Shown piece by piece: positions 17,491-25,737 of a stretch of DNA of 40,042 nucleotides. A model generated the notes under the pieces. It saw only the letters and a program-made list of their open reading frames with translations. It searched no databases and had not been told where the DNA came from. The DNA lies in assembly GCF_001816165.1 (NCBI RefSeq), contig NZ_MDZC01000059.1, forward strand, positions 1 through 40,042, read 5' to 3'. This DNA comes from Hymenobacter glacialis. GTDB lineage: Bacteria; Bacteroidota; Bacteroidia; Cytophagales; Hymenobacteraceae. Position numbers and translations under genes: made by a program. Each line of letters starts with the position of its first letter. The stretch's first letter is position 1.

Positions 17491-17734
17491 CCGAATGCTT
17501 CAAATGAAAAGCGGCGCGCCGGCTTATTGGGCGTGTGCTGAATCCGCACGAAATGGCGGCTGTCGTGTACGCCATCGACGGAAAGGCTAATGCTGGGCGG
17601 GAATTCGAAGTGTTCCGGCAGCCGCTGCGTATCGAGCGGCTGGGCGAAGCCATACATGCCCAATCCATCCCGGTTGTACTCGAACGCGTCAGCGGTAGCC
17701 GGCGTGTTGCCCTGGGCTTTTAGAAAGTCAATGA
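17487..17734 (-). pseudogene. 3' part of the backbone gene split by the Tn3 element
   Basis: The minus strand encodes DFLKAQGNTPATADAFEY ... LPEHFEFPPSISLSVDGV ... NKPARRFSFEAFG with no start of its own. Joining it to 28335-28430 at the AATGA target duplication restores an uninterrupted 112-residue frame that begins MPFFSPLPPLPARVAIAAGV. Its stop overlaps the next start (17490). It is a downstream member of the mobilisation operon. I do not recognise the protein. Confidence 0.7.
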
Positions 17735-17773
17735 GGCCTTCTTATAGCAGCGGGGGGATAAAATTACTCTAAG
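17735..17773 (+). repeat. Tn3 left inverted repeat (IRL)
   Basis: 39 bases, outer end ggccttcttatagcagcggg, inner end ttactctaag. The tnpA stop codon (17769) lies within it. It matches 28296-28334 in inverted orientation. Confidence 0.88.
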
Positions 17774-19843
17774 CTCCCATCGGGGCTGCTTCCGATGGCT
17801 TTCGCAGGCTGCGCAGTCCGTTGGGCTCCACTTCCACCTGGCTGGGGAAGGTGTACTTGCCCAGGCGATTGATGTGCTCGTAGCGGGCGGGCGAGAGTCG
17901 GGCCAGGTCTTCGTCGCGCACTTCCACGCCTTCGGCCCGTAGCGTTTGCACCACCTGTTGCAGGTACACCGTGTTCCAGAGCACCACCAGGTTGGTGACC
18001 AGGTTGAGGGCGCCGACGACCTCCTGCTGGGCTTCTTCCTGCTTGCGGCGGATGAGCCCGTCGCCGCCAAACCAGAGAAACACCCGCAGCGCGTGCAATC
18101 GCTCGCCCTTGTTGAGCTGCGTGTGAATCTTGCGCCGCAAGGGTTGGCTGAGCAGGTAGCGCAAAATGAAGTTGGTTTTGATGAGCCGCCCGTACTGCTG
18201 CAAGACATAGGTCAGGTTATGCTGGCGCGGGTAGGCCTGCAGCTTGCTGATGAAGAGCGAAGCCGTGACGTAGCCGAGCTTGAAGGAGCCGGCCACCCGC
18301 AGCAAGTCATCCAGGCGGGCTTCGATGTAGCCGGGCTGCACGTGGCCGGTGAAGTGCAGGCCCGGGTAGGCCAGTTCCCGGCCCCGGATGCGGCACAGCT
18401 TCTGGTCGCCGATGTCGCGCAGCCGCGGCGAGTACTGCAAGCCCAGCAGGTCAAAGAGTCCGAAAACCAGGTCCGTGTAGCCGTGCGTGTCGGTGGCGTG
18501 CTCGACGATGACCACGTCGGTTTCGTTGCCCAGCACCTCGTCCAGCACGTACGTCGCGTCCCGCTCGGTGGCGGGGATGACCTTGCTGCCGTACTGGGCG
18601 TAGTGGTCGGCCGTGTGGGTGTAGAAGGTCACGCCCCGGCCGTAGCCGAAGTAGCGCGGCAGCGCCTTGGCGTTGCGCACGGCCCCGCTGACGGGAAAGC
18701 GCTGCCCGTCCGAGGACGACAAGCCCCCGCCGCCCCAGTGCTGGGCCAGCCACTGGCGGTGCTGTTGGTTGACCACGCGGGTGGTAGCCGCCCGCAGCGG
18801 CTGCTCGTGCAGGAACTGGTGGGTTGCCCACCAGACCGTTTGGTAGGGCAAGCCGGTGCTGCGCGCCATGTCGGACAAGGGGATGTTGCAGGCGGCGGCT
18901 AGCAGGGCCGCATACACCGACTCCGGGTCGTCAACAGCCCCCGCCGATGATTCACGTAGCAGCTCCGAAAAACCAGTCCAACCGTCCACTTCGACCAAGA
19001 TATCGGTGAGTTCCACGACCGGCATGCGCGCCCGAATCTGCTCGTCCAGCGCCTGGAGCGAGGCGGGTAGTTCTTCCGCTTGCAGCGCCGTGAGCACCAA
19101 TTCGCCGTCTTCCAGGCGCACCTCCCCGCCTTCGGCCAGCAGGTTTGTAACCTGTGGCAGCAGCGCTTCAAGTTCGGCCAGGCGGGCGTGCAGGCGCTGG
19201 CGGGGGTCCTCCGGCAGGCCCAACTGGCGCAGCACTTCCCCGCGCAGGCCGGGCCACTGGGCAGCCGGAATCAGGTAGCTCTCCAGGTCGGCGTACTTGC
19301 GCGAGCCGGGCACGAACACATCACCTGAGCGCAGCCGCTCGCGCAAGGTGGCCAGCACGCACAACTCGTAGGGTAACCGCTCCGGGGCCTGCTGCGGGTG
19401 CACAAACCCGTGCCAGGAGGGGGTAATGAAATCGGTCGGCGCATCGGCCGGCAGCCTGCGCCGGGTCCCGGTCTGCAAGTCCACCACCAGGGCCAGGGCC
19501 TCGGCGAACCGGTCGCCGGCAAAGGCGCTGGCAAACGACACCTGCCGCAACAGACGGGCGGAAAACTGCTTCAGGTGCGCGTAGCGACGCAGCAAGAAAG
19601 CCAGGGGCGAATCCAGGCGGGTATCGCTCAGCGCATAGTAAGCCTGCAAGGCCTGCTCCACCTGCTCCCGGGGAATGGCCTCGAACACGGCTTCCCGTAC
19701 CAGCCCCGCCGGTATCTGCTCGTCGACCACCGTGCGCGCGACCTGGGCGAAAACGCGCAGGGCCGTTTCGCGGGCCTGGCGGATGGCCAGCAGGTGCGTT
19801 TCGTACTCGCGCTGGGCTTTTCGCTGGGCCCCGGCCCAGTAGT
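17769..19843 (-). CDS. tnpA: Tn3-family transposase TnpA, N-terminus lost
   Basis: About 690 codons remain against roughly 950-1000 in complete Tn3 TnpA. The frame is open up to the ISKra4-type unit at 19844 and begins HYWAGAQRKAQREYETHLLA. A full DDE set is visible: Asp in SSSDGQRFPVSGA, Asp in VIVEHATDTHGYTDLVFGL, Glu in LNKGERLHALRVFLWF. The C-terminus ends RSLRKPSEAAPMGA. The insertion and an adjacent deletion removed the first ~300 residues; only 24 bases lie between the unit's far end and the internal Tn3 repeat. The internal GTG at 19730 could start a shorter product, but it would lack the terminal-repeat-binding region. Confidence 0.85.
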
Positions 19844-19874
19844 GGAGAGCATCAAAAAGTGTGGGGCAATGGAT

Positions 19875-21266
19875 TTAAGCAGCCATTGCTAGAGGTTCGG
19901 CTGCCATTGACCGGAAGCCGGGGTACTGCTTTCGGAAACAGTCTTCCCATTCTTCGTTGAGCACCTTGGTGCGGGCCTGCACGAGCAGGTGCGCCCCTTT
20001 TCTGGTCCACTGCATCTGCTGGCGCTTGACCAGGCGTTTTGACAGCACCTGGTTCACCGCCGACTCGACAAAACCAGTGGAGACACGTTCGCCATAGCGC
20101 TGGCGCTCCGAGTAGTCCACGATGAAGGCCCTGTTCTGTTCCACGTAGGTGTGAAAATCAGCAAGTAGCCGGGCCAACGGCTTTAATTTGCTGTATTGCT
20201 TGGTCACCAGCGGGTCGTCTTGGTGCACGGCCAGCCTGTCGTCCAGGTCCAGTATCTTGTCCAGGGCCCGCTCAGCGTTGCCGTGCCAGAGGTGCCATTT
20301 GATGCTGGTCAAGCCGTCCTGCAGCGCTTTTCCCCCGGCCGCGTCGACCTGGGCGAAGCCCAGCGCGTACTGCTGCAGCACCGTCAGGCGCATGGTCAGG
20401 TGAAACCAGTCCAGGATATGCGTGGACTCCGCACTCAGATAGCTGGTCAGCGACCGCAGCACCGCGGCGCCATCGGTAAAGAATTCCACGGCCTGATTGG
20501 CCTGTAGCCCCTGCGAACGCAGCACCTCAAAGACCCGTCGGCGCGGCTTGGCATCCACTTCCTGCACGAAGCCAAAGCATTTGGCGGCCCCCTCCGCGGG
20601 AATGCTTTTGCCCGCAATCACCTCGAAACAGCCTTTTTTATGCCAGTGCCGGACGTAGCCGCCGTCGAGGCCGACCACCAGCGGGCGGGGCGGGCACGGC
20701 AAGGCCTCGCGGTCGCGCTGGCAAACGCCATGAAAAGGGGCCACTTCCTGCGGCAGCTGCTGTTCCTGCGCCTCGACCACGGCGTGCAGGTGCTGCTGGA
20801 TGGTCGTGCCCGATAGTTTCGCACTCAGGGGCAGCACGTCGTGGAGCAAATCGGCCGTTTTCTGGTAAGGAATCAGGCTGGCCCACTTGGTTTCCAGGTA
20901 CAGCCGCTCCGGCGTCACGTGCTGCGGAAACAGGTGCTGGAGGGGGCTGAAGGTTTTCGGTCCTGCCTCGGTGGGTGGCAGATAGTAGCGCGGGCTATCG
21001 ACCGTGACGTTGCCGAACAAGGTTTTCAGCTGGAGCGGGTAGCTGCCCTTCTTCCGTAAGCCGACGGGCTGTTGCAGTTGCAGGTGCGTCGCTATCTGCT
21101 GCCCAATCATCGTTTGCTGAAGGCGCTGCAGTAGCTCCTTCGATTCGGCCAGCGTCAGGCCCACGCTGGCTAAGCTCAGGTCCTCCCGGCTCCAGGTGAA
21201 CACGTCTTCGAGGGTGGTCTCGTCGCCTTCTGAGGGACAAGCCACCAGTTGTAATTTGAAGTTCAT
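19875..21266 (-). CDS. ISKra4-family-like transposase
   Basis: 463 residues. The DDE core is seen as LVVGLDGGYVRHWHKKGC (first Asp), STHILDWFHLTMRL (second Asp) and STGFVESAVNQVLSKRLVKR (Glu), with the C-terminal QQMQWTRKGAHLLVQARTKV typical of ISKra4/ISL3-like transposases. The N-terminal half carries YPLQLKTLFGNVTVDSPRYY. The gene ends 31 bases inside the unit's end repeat. The start ATG at 21266 follows the recombinase stop by 19 bases. The family is assigned from remembered motifs; length and motifs appear complete, so it is probably active. Confidence 0.75.
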   Translation of the reverse strand: MNFKLQLVACPSEGDETTLEDVFTWSREDLSLASVGLTLAESKELLQRLQQTMIGQQIATHLQLQQPVGLRKKGSYPLQLKTLFGNVTVDSPRYYLPPTEAGPKTFSPLQHLFPQHVTPERLYLETKWASLIPYQKTADLLHDVLPLSAKLSGTTIQQHLHAVVEAQEQQLPQEVAPFHGVCQRDREALPCPPRPLVVGLDGGYVRHWHKKGCFEVIAGKSIPAEGAAKCFGFVQEVDAKPRRRVFEVLRSQGLQANQAVEFFTDGAAVLRSLTSYLSAESTHILDWFHLTMRLTVLQQYALGFAQVDAAGGKALQDGLTSIKWHLWHGNAERALDKILDLDDRLAVHQDDPLVTKQYSKLKPLARLLADFHTYVEQNRAFIVDYSERQRYGERVSTGFVESAVNQVLSKRLVKRQQMQWTRKGAHLLVQARTKVLNEEWEDCFRKQYPGFRSMAAEPLAMAA

Positions 21267-21285
21267 GGGGCTGGAGGGTTAAGGA

Positions 21286-21903
21286 TTACAGCAAGGCTTT
21301 CACTTTACGAACCGTGTTGATGGCCACGTCGCACAGCTTTGCCGTGTTACGTACGCTCAGGCCCGCGCGCAACTGCCGGGCGACGGCCGCATACTTTTTT
21401 AGAAAGACGGCTTTGTCTTCCGTTACGCCTACCGGGCGGCCAATCGTGACGCCTTGCCGCCGCGCCTCGTCCATGCCCGAGAGAATGCGCTCGCGCAGGG
21501 TTTCCCGTTCCAGACGGGCAAATTCCGCCAGCAGCGTGAACATGAACTGAGCGACTGGATTGCGTTTGCCGTTTTTGAGCGTTTCAATCCCAAAGTTTTG
21601 GACGTAGATGCTGATGCCCAACTGGGTCAATTCCTCGACGATTTGCAAGACTTCGACCGTGGAGCGGCCCAGACGCGAGACTTCGCTCACCAATACTTTC
21701 TGGATAGTGCCCCGGCGGCTCAGCTCCAGTAATTGCTGAATCCCCTCCCGGTCCTGGTTCCGCTTAGCTCCACTAATCTTCTCCGCAATCTCGGCCACGA
21801 CCTGCACCGCCTGACTCTGGGCCACGGCGCGCAGGTCTTCGACCTGCCGCTGGTAGTCTTGCTCCTTCTTGGAGACCCGCACGAAAATAACCGCCTGTTG
21901 CAT
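21286..21903 (-). CDS. Serine recombinase (resolvase/invertase family)
   Basis: 205 residues. The N-terminal catalytic domain has AVIFVRVSKKEQDYQRQV with the nucleophilic serine, KVLVSEVSRLGRSTVEVL and LLAEFARLERETLRERI. The C-terminus carries a short helix-turn-helix (LSVRNTAKLCDVAINTVRKV). It lies between the transposase and the pRiA4b-like gene inside the ISKra4-type unit and is probably co-transcribed with the transposase. It may resolve cointegrates, giving the unit a Tn3-like replicative lifestyle. It differs clearly from the frameshifted recombinase at 15312. Confidence 0.85.
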   Translation of the reverse strand: MQQAVIFVRVSKKEQDYQRQVEDLRAVAQSQAVQVVAEIAEKISGAKRNQDREGIQQLLELSRRGTIQKVLVSEVSRLGRSTVEVLQIVEELTQLGISIYVQNFGIETLKNGKRNPVAQFMFTLLAEFARLERETLRERILSGMDEARRQGVTIGRPVGVTEDKAVFLKKYAAVARQLRAGLSVRNTAKLCDVAINTVRKVKALL

Positions 21904-21960
21904 GGCGCAAAGCTATCTGGGCTGTATCAAGAAAACCACTTGGTTTTTATAATACAGGTT

Positions 21961-22653
21961 TCAAGACTTCATATCGGCGAAGAAATAGTCGTAGCTGCCC
22001 TGCGAATACAGAAAATCAGGGTTACCCTTAAGTTGATACACTTTCGCTAGTTTCTGGTTGACTTGGCCCTTATCGAAATGCTCCGGTCGATAGGTCCAAA
22101 ACCAGGTCGGCACGTCGTCCTCCCGGATATCCTCGCCGGCCAGTAAGCGGTCGTGGGCTTCGTAGGCCCAGCTGAACTGGTCGAGCGTGCGCTGGTCATA
22201 ACCGCTGGGGCCACCGACTTCCTCGGGTGGGCAGGCCCGGCGGCCACTCACGCACACCGGATGGTTCACCAGCGCGGTCGGAGGCAGCACGTTCTCCACC
22301 CGCACCTGGTGGAGCCAGTAATCGCCGAAGTCGTAGGTGTAGGTGAACTTGTCGTTCGCCCGCCACGGGAAATCGCCCAGGTGAACCCGGCGGGCATCGT
22401 CGGCAAAGTAGAGGCCGCCGGCGTAGGGCATCCCGTACTCTTTACCCCAGAGCTTGAAGCTGTGCAGGTGCCAGTTGCCCCAACCCATCACCACCTGGAA
22501 GACGTGATGCAACTCGGCCAGCGTCGTATCGCCCCGCACCAACACGCGCCGGCAAATCTGCGGGCTGATACCCAGCAGATGAATCTTGAGCTGGTAGACC
22601 GCCGCCAGCCCGTCAGCACCGGATAAGATAGGAGCAGCAGCTGGTTGGGGCAT
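21961..22653 (-). CDS. Plasmid pRiA4b ORF-3-like protein
   Basis: 230 residues matching the PRiA4_ORF3 family pattern: LAAVYQLKIHLLGISPQICR, RVLVRGDTTLAELHHVFQV, MGWGNWHLHSF, FTYTYDFGDYWLHQVRVE and CVSGRRACPPEEVGGPSGY. The molecular function of this family is not known. It is common on plasmids and beside transposons. Here it is the first gene of the ISKra4-type unit, 53 bases inside the end repeat, and a broken copy accompanies the truncated unit at 13441-13656. It therefore travels with the element as a passenger. Confidence 0.85.
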   Translation of the reverse strand: MPQPAAAPILSGADGLAAVYQLKIHLLGISPQICRRVLVRGDTTLAELHHVFQVVMGWGNWHLHSFKLWGKEYGMPYAGGLYFADDARRVHLGDFPWRANDKFTYTYDFGDYWLHQVRVENVLPPTALVNHPVCVSGRRACPPEEVGGPSGYDQRTLDQFSWAYEAHDRLLAGEDIREDDVPTWFWTYRPEHFDKGQVNQKLAKVYQLKGNPDFLYSQGSYDYFFADMKS

Positions 22654-22759
22654 GGCGTTTACCGACAGAAAGGTACTTTCAAGTTACGCCAGAAGGTGAT
22701 TATCCCCTATTGCCCCACACTTTTTGATGCTCTCCTAATAGTATGACTGCCCATATGGG

Positions 22760-22795
22760 CTTAGCGCAATTTTATCCTCCGCTGCATAAGAAGGC
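22760..22795 (-). repeat. Internal degenerate Tn3 end
   Basis: The plus strand reads cttagcgcaattttatcctc then cgctgcataagaaggc, a diverged copy of the right repeat at 28296-28334 in the same orientation, with a few mismatches and two one-base gaps. The stop codon of the last cargo gene (22796-22798) directly abuts its outer end. It suggests that the tnpA part and the cargo part came from two related Tn3 elements. Confidence 0.7.
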
Positions 22796-23242
22796 TTACT
22801 TGAGGCACAATCCTACCACATTCTTTGCAAAGAAAATGTCCCGGATAGAATCACCTTCCAGGGTGATTATAGTACCCTTACCATCCCAATCAATGCCCTT
22901 GGACCCAAGATTCCCGGCCATTGCAGTTGGCACATAGCGCGTGCCAGCGGGAGCTTTTGCCGTAGAAGAATATAGGGAGGTAAGGTCGAAGTTGTAGTTC
23001 TGCCCGGCTTTGATGGCCGTGCAGTGAGCCGACTTCGCTTTGTCCGAAACAATCTTGTACGTGACGTTATTTTTCTTCGCGTATATCAAATACACGCTAT
23101 TTAGTGAATCTACCCTTGTTACCCGATAGCCTTCTACTGGTCCAGCAGGGCTTGATTCAGGATTAGGCACAGTCGCGCTTGCCATTTCAGACGGTTTGCA
23201 GCTAAGCAAAAGATTGACCAGCAAAACGAGCAGTAGACGCAT
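22796..23242 (-). CDS. Lipoprotein, candidate immunity partner of mini-RHS 2
   Basis: 148 residues with a lipoprotein signal (MRLLLVLLVNLLLSC, lipobox LLSC). The mature part has a Pro/Ser-rich linker and then a compact domain: YRVTRVDSLNSVYLIYAKKN, VTYKIVSDKAKSAHC, GTIITLEGDSIRDIFFAKNV. It is the last gene of the cargo operon, 23 bases after the mini-RHS protein at 23266, and ends exactly at the internal Tn3 end. An immunity role is inferred from the repeated effector-then-lipoprotein order. It shows no visible similarity to the other candidate immunity lipoprotein at 24333, as expected if each matches a different tip. Confidence 0.65.
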   Translation of the reverse strand: MRLLLVLLVNLLLSCKPSEMASATVPNPESSPAGPVEGYRVTRVDSLNSVYLIYAKKNNVTYKIVSDKAKSAHCTAIKAGQNYNFDLTSLYSSTAKAPAGTRYVPTAMAGNLGSKGIDWDGKGTIITLEGDSIRDIFFAKNVVGLCLK

Positions 23243-23265
23243 GAGGGATTCGTTCGGAGTGTGGC

Positions 23266-24267
23266 TTAACGGACGGTCTGAATAACTTGGAGGGGTCTAG
23301 TGCCCTCCTGAGCATAGTTCTCCGTTCGGCCGACCTTACCGGGATTCTGCGAAGCCTGATAGGGATTCATCGGATTGCCTGCTTTATCAAAGTACCTGGT
23401 AGAGTAAGTACCGGATTGTGGAGAAGCCGCCGCATGAGCAGCAGGGTACACGCTACCAGGAGCGGCATAGTCACCTGACGAAACGCCTGCTTTCTGAGAC
23501 ATTTGCCCGCCTACATAGGATTCAGTTACTTCATGCAGAACAGTTGCGCCGGGCTTCTGGTAGTACCCATCTAATTTACCCAAAACTTCGGGCACAATGG
23601 TTTGGGAAGTCTGCACCGTGCCATCTTTTGCAACGGTATTGCCCCCGAACATACCCCCAGGGATTATTTTATTATCTGCTGTTACCTGTTGGTCAGTTCC
23701 AACCGCATTCACATTGACCGTCACAGAGTGGTCATCGACGGCGCTCATTAGCTGCGAAGCGCCTTGTGAGGGCGGATTAGAGCCATTTTGAGTATAGCTC
23801 ACTTTCCCTGCATCATTCATTGTTAGCGTTAGGGAACTGGCCACCGAAGCTTGTAGCTGTTGAAAAGCTTCCATCTTTTTCGGTCCGCCCAGGATAACAT
23901 CTTTTTCTGCTCGTCCGTCCGGGTCAATCTTATTGACTGGATTGTTGGATACGTAAGCATAGGGGGTGATATGCGAAAACTGCTCAGCCAGCGGGTCCAC
24001 AACCAGCCAGCGGCTAGTAACTTCGGACCTGGCCCGGCCCACGAGTGAATCAGCCGGCAGCAGGTAGGCAATGCGATGCAGGCGTGTGTTGTAGACCACC
24101 GAGCCGATGCGCCGCAGGCTGTCATTACCGAAGTACTCGGGGTACTTGCCGTTGCTGAGCGTTACCACCTTCACCTTGACCCCAAACCGCTCAAATGGTT
24201 GTTGAGCATGTGCCGCAAGAGAAGTACCAAGCAGCAGTGCCAGTGAGCAAGAGTAAAATTTAAGCAT
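23266..24267 (-). CDS. Mini-RHS exported protein 2, tip with HEVTE motif
   Basis: 333 residues. A Sec signal ends AAHA-Q. Residues ~22-118 are a constant region (QPFERFGVKVKVV, SVVYNTRLHRIAYLLP, SEVTSRWLVVDPLAEQ, TPYAYVSNNPVNKIDPDGR), which is the closing part of an RHS core without any preceding YD repeats. After DPDGR comes a unique ~215-residue tip with ATVLHEVTESYVGG at 241-254 and a later YPAAHAAAS (His278). His245, Glu246, Glu249 and His278 could form a metal site of the HExxE type, but this is inference. The constant region is nearly identical to the protein at 24817. A lipoprotein follows after 23 bases. This looks like a polymorphic effector whose RHS cage is missing. Confidence 0.7.
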   Translation of the reverse strand: MLKFYSCSLALLLGTSLAAHAQQPFERFGVKVKVVTLSNGKYPEYFGNDSLRRIGSVVYNTRLHRIAYLLPADSLVGRARSEVTSRWLVVDPLAEQFSHITPYAYVSNNPVNKIDPDGRAEKDVILGGPKKMEAFQQLQASVASSLTLTMNDAGKVSYTQNGSNPPSQGASQLMSAVDDHSVTVNVNAVGTDQQVTADNKIIPGGMFGGNTVAKDGTVQTSQTIVPEVLGKLDGYYQKPGATVLHEVTESYVGGQMSQKAGVSSGDYAAPGSVYPAAHAAASPQSGTYSTRYFDKAGNPMNPYQASQNPGKVGRTENYAQEGTRPLQVIQTVR

Positions 24268-24332
24268 GAGCAGCAGGTGTAGAAGTCTAGCAGACCGGCA
24301 AGGTACTTGGTGATAAGTCGAAGCTCGACAAG

Positions 24333-24836
24333 CTACTTTTTTGAATACCGCCTCACATCGGCCATTAAATAGCTAATCAATTCGCGCTTGGAAATTTCGT
24401 CAATTCCCGGCAATTCAGTTACCCTAGCGATAACTGAATTTCTGGTTTGCACAGTATCCTTGCCCATTGTGAAAGTGTTGAGCTTCGCATCGGTCGCCTG
24501 ATTTTTAGTGGTTAAAATCCAGGTTGGGCTCATGTGCATTCCGCCTACACGGTCGAAGATATTAAGGACAGTGTATGCACCATTTGATGTTACGTCCTTG
24601 TAAGCGCAAAATTCAGCTAAATCAAGTTTTCTGCGCCGTGATACGATTTTGGTTTGCAAAACGGCCCCTACTTCCGCTCGTATCTTCTTATTCAAGCCAA
24701 GCTTGCTAACAGGAATACATTCTTCGCTGGTAGCCGAAGTAGGAGTAATTTCTTTGGCACAAGCAGACACCAGCCCCGCCACGATTAACAAGTGCAAGGC
24801 AGCGGTAGCGGCTTTACTATTGCGGGTAGGTAGCAT
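24333..24836 (-). CDS. Lipoprotein, candidate immunity partner of mini-RHS 1
   Basis: 167 residues. A hydrophobic start with lipobox LVSAC near residue 26 indicates an outer-membrane or periplasmic lipoprotein. The mature domain contains EECIPVSKLGLNKKIRAEVG, KLDLAEFCAYKDV, YTVLNIFDRVGGMHMSPTWI and a helical C-terminus (IDEISKRELISYLMADVRRY). The gene overlaps the end of the upstream mini-RHS gene by 20 bases, implying translational coupling. I recognise no family. The immunity role is inferred from coupling, order and lipidation. Confidence 0.65.
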   Translation of the reverse strand: MLPTRNSKAATAALHLLIVAGLVSACAKEITPTSATSEECIPVSKLGLNKKIRAEVGAVLQTKIVSRRRKLDLAEFCAYKDVTSNGAYTVLNIFDRVGGMHMSPTWILTTKNQATDAKLNTFTMGKDTVQTRNSVIARVTELPGIDEISKRELISYLMADVRRYSKK

Positions 24837-25725
24837 TGGCCTTTTTTTCTTCCTGATTGGGAATTACCTCAATGGCATCCTTTTGCTTTTGCTCCAAATC
24901 TCTGCCAGTTGCGCCAGTTTGTTTCGCGCCTTTCAGTGCTTCCAGGTTGTTTAGTACGTGCCGGCCTTCATGTGTTCCAACGCCATTTACAAATTTGCCT
25001 TCTGAACTTTCGGCATATTCCCCCTCTTTCTTCTCAACACCGTCTTTATAACTGCCTTTAAAGAGGGTTATTGCCGCAGATTTGTAGACTTCCTTACCCG
25101 TTTTGGGGTCTATCATAGTGCCGGTAGAAAGGTCCGTATGACCGAGCAACTGCTTGCCGTTCAAGTCCCGGTATGCCTCCCCGGTTTCTTCGGTAATTTC
25201 AACACTTACTTTAGTGGCGACACTAACCAAGCCGGTAAGAGTTTCGCGCCCAGCATCGTTCTTGGACATTTCACCCACGAACTGAATAATACTGGCATCC
25301 TTTCCAGCGTATGAAAACCCACCATCTTTGTTGATGGTAACGGCCTTGCCCTTGGAATCGACAATCTCCCGCCCGTCGTGGTCCATATAGCGCACTGGGT
25401 TATTATTGCCGTAAGCGTAGGGAGTGATGTACGAATACTTCTCCGCCAGTGGGTCCACGGCAAACCAGCGGCTCGTAACTTCGGATTTAGCCCGACCCAG
25501 CAACGAATCGCCAGGCAATAGATAAGCAATGCGCCGCAGGCGGGTATTGTAGACTACTGAGCCAATACGCCGCAGACTATCATTGCCGAAAAACTCCGGG
25601 TAGCGGCCGTTGCTGAGGGTTACGACCTTTACCTTGACCCCGAACCGTTCAAAGGGCTGCTGCGCGTGAGCCGCCAGCGGCAGGGCCAGCCCCAGCAGCA
25701 ACGTAAGTGAGTAGTGATTCCGCAT
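24817..25725 (-). CDS. Mini-RHS exported protein 1, tip with HEGRH zincin-like motif
   Basis: 302 residues. A Sec signal ends AAHA-Q, followed by the same constant region as the protein at 23266. Between residues 17 and 95 I count eight differences. The RHS closing motif reads SRWFAVDPLAEKYSYITPYA then NNPVRYMDHDGR, and similarity stops there. The tip (about 120-302) contains NGVGTHEGRHVLNNLEA, with HEGRH at 252-256 matching the HExxH zinc-protease signature, as in zincin-like tips of polymorphic toxins. Its start is 12 bases after the stop of the Cys-His lipoprotein at 25738, and its 3' end overlaps the next lipoprotein gene. The protease role is a motif-based inference. Confidence 0.72.
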   Translation of the reverse strand: MRNHYSLTLLLGLALPLAAHAQQPFERFGVKVKVVTLSNGRYPEFFGNDSLRRIGSVVYNTRLRRIAYLLPGDSLLGRAKSEVTSRWFAVDPLAEKYSYITPYAYGNNNPVRYMDHDGREIVDSKGKAVTINKDGGFSYAGKDASIIQFVGEMSKNDAGRETLTGLVSVATKVSVEITEETGEAYRDLNGKQLLGHTDLSTGTMIDPKTGKEVYKSAAITLFKGSYKDGVEKKEGEYAESSEGKFVNGVGTHEGRHVLNNLEALKGAKQTGATGRDLEQKQKDAIEVIPNQEEKKANATYPQ

Positions 25726-25737
25726 AAGGGAGCCGGG

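Larger units (their letters stand above)
19844..22735. mobile_element. ISKra4-type unit with serine recombinase and pRiA4b ORF-3-like passenger
   Basis: The two ends are inverted repeats of about 27 bases (ggagagcatcaaaaagtgtg followed by gggcaat), at 19844-19870 and 22709-22735. Three minus-strand genes fill the unit. It is inserted in Tn3 tnpA. No flanking target duplication is seen, which agrees with a deletion having removed the far flank. A truncated relative lies at 13441-13656. Confidence 0.75.

Noticed and set aside
17946..18902. 318-codon plus-strand frame opposite tnpA
   Set aside because: It is a shadow of the GC-rich transposase gene with no protein family pattern.
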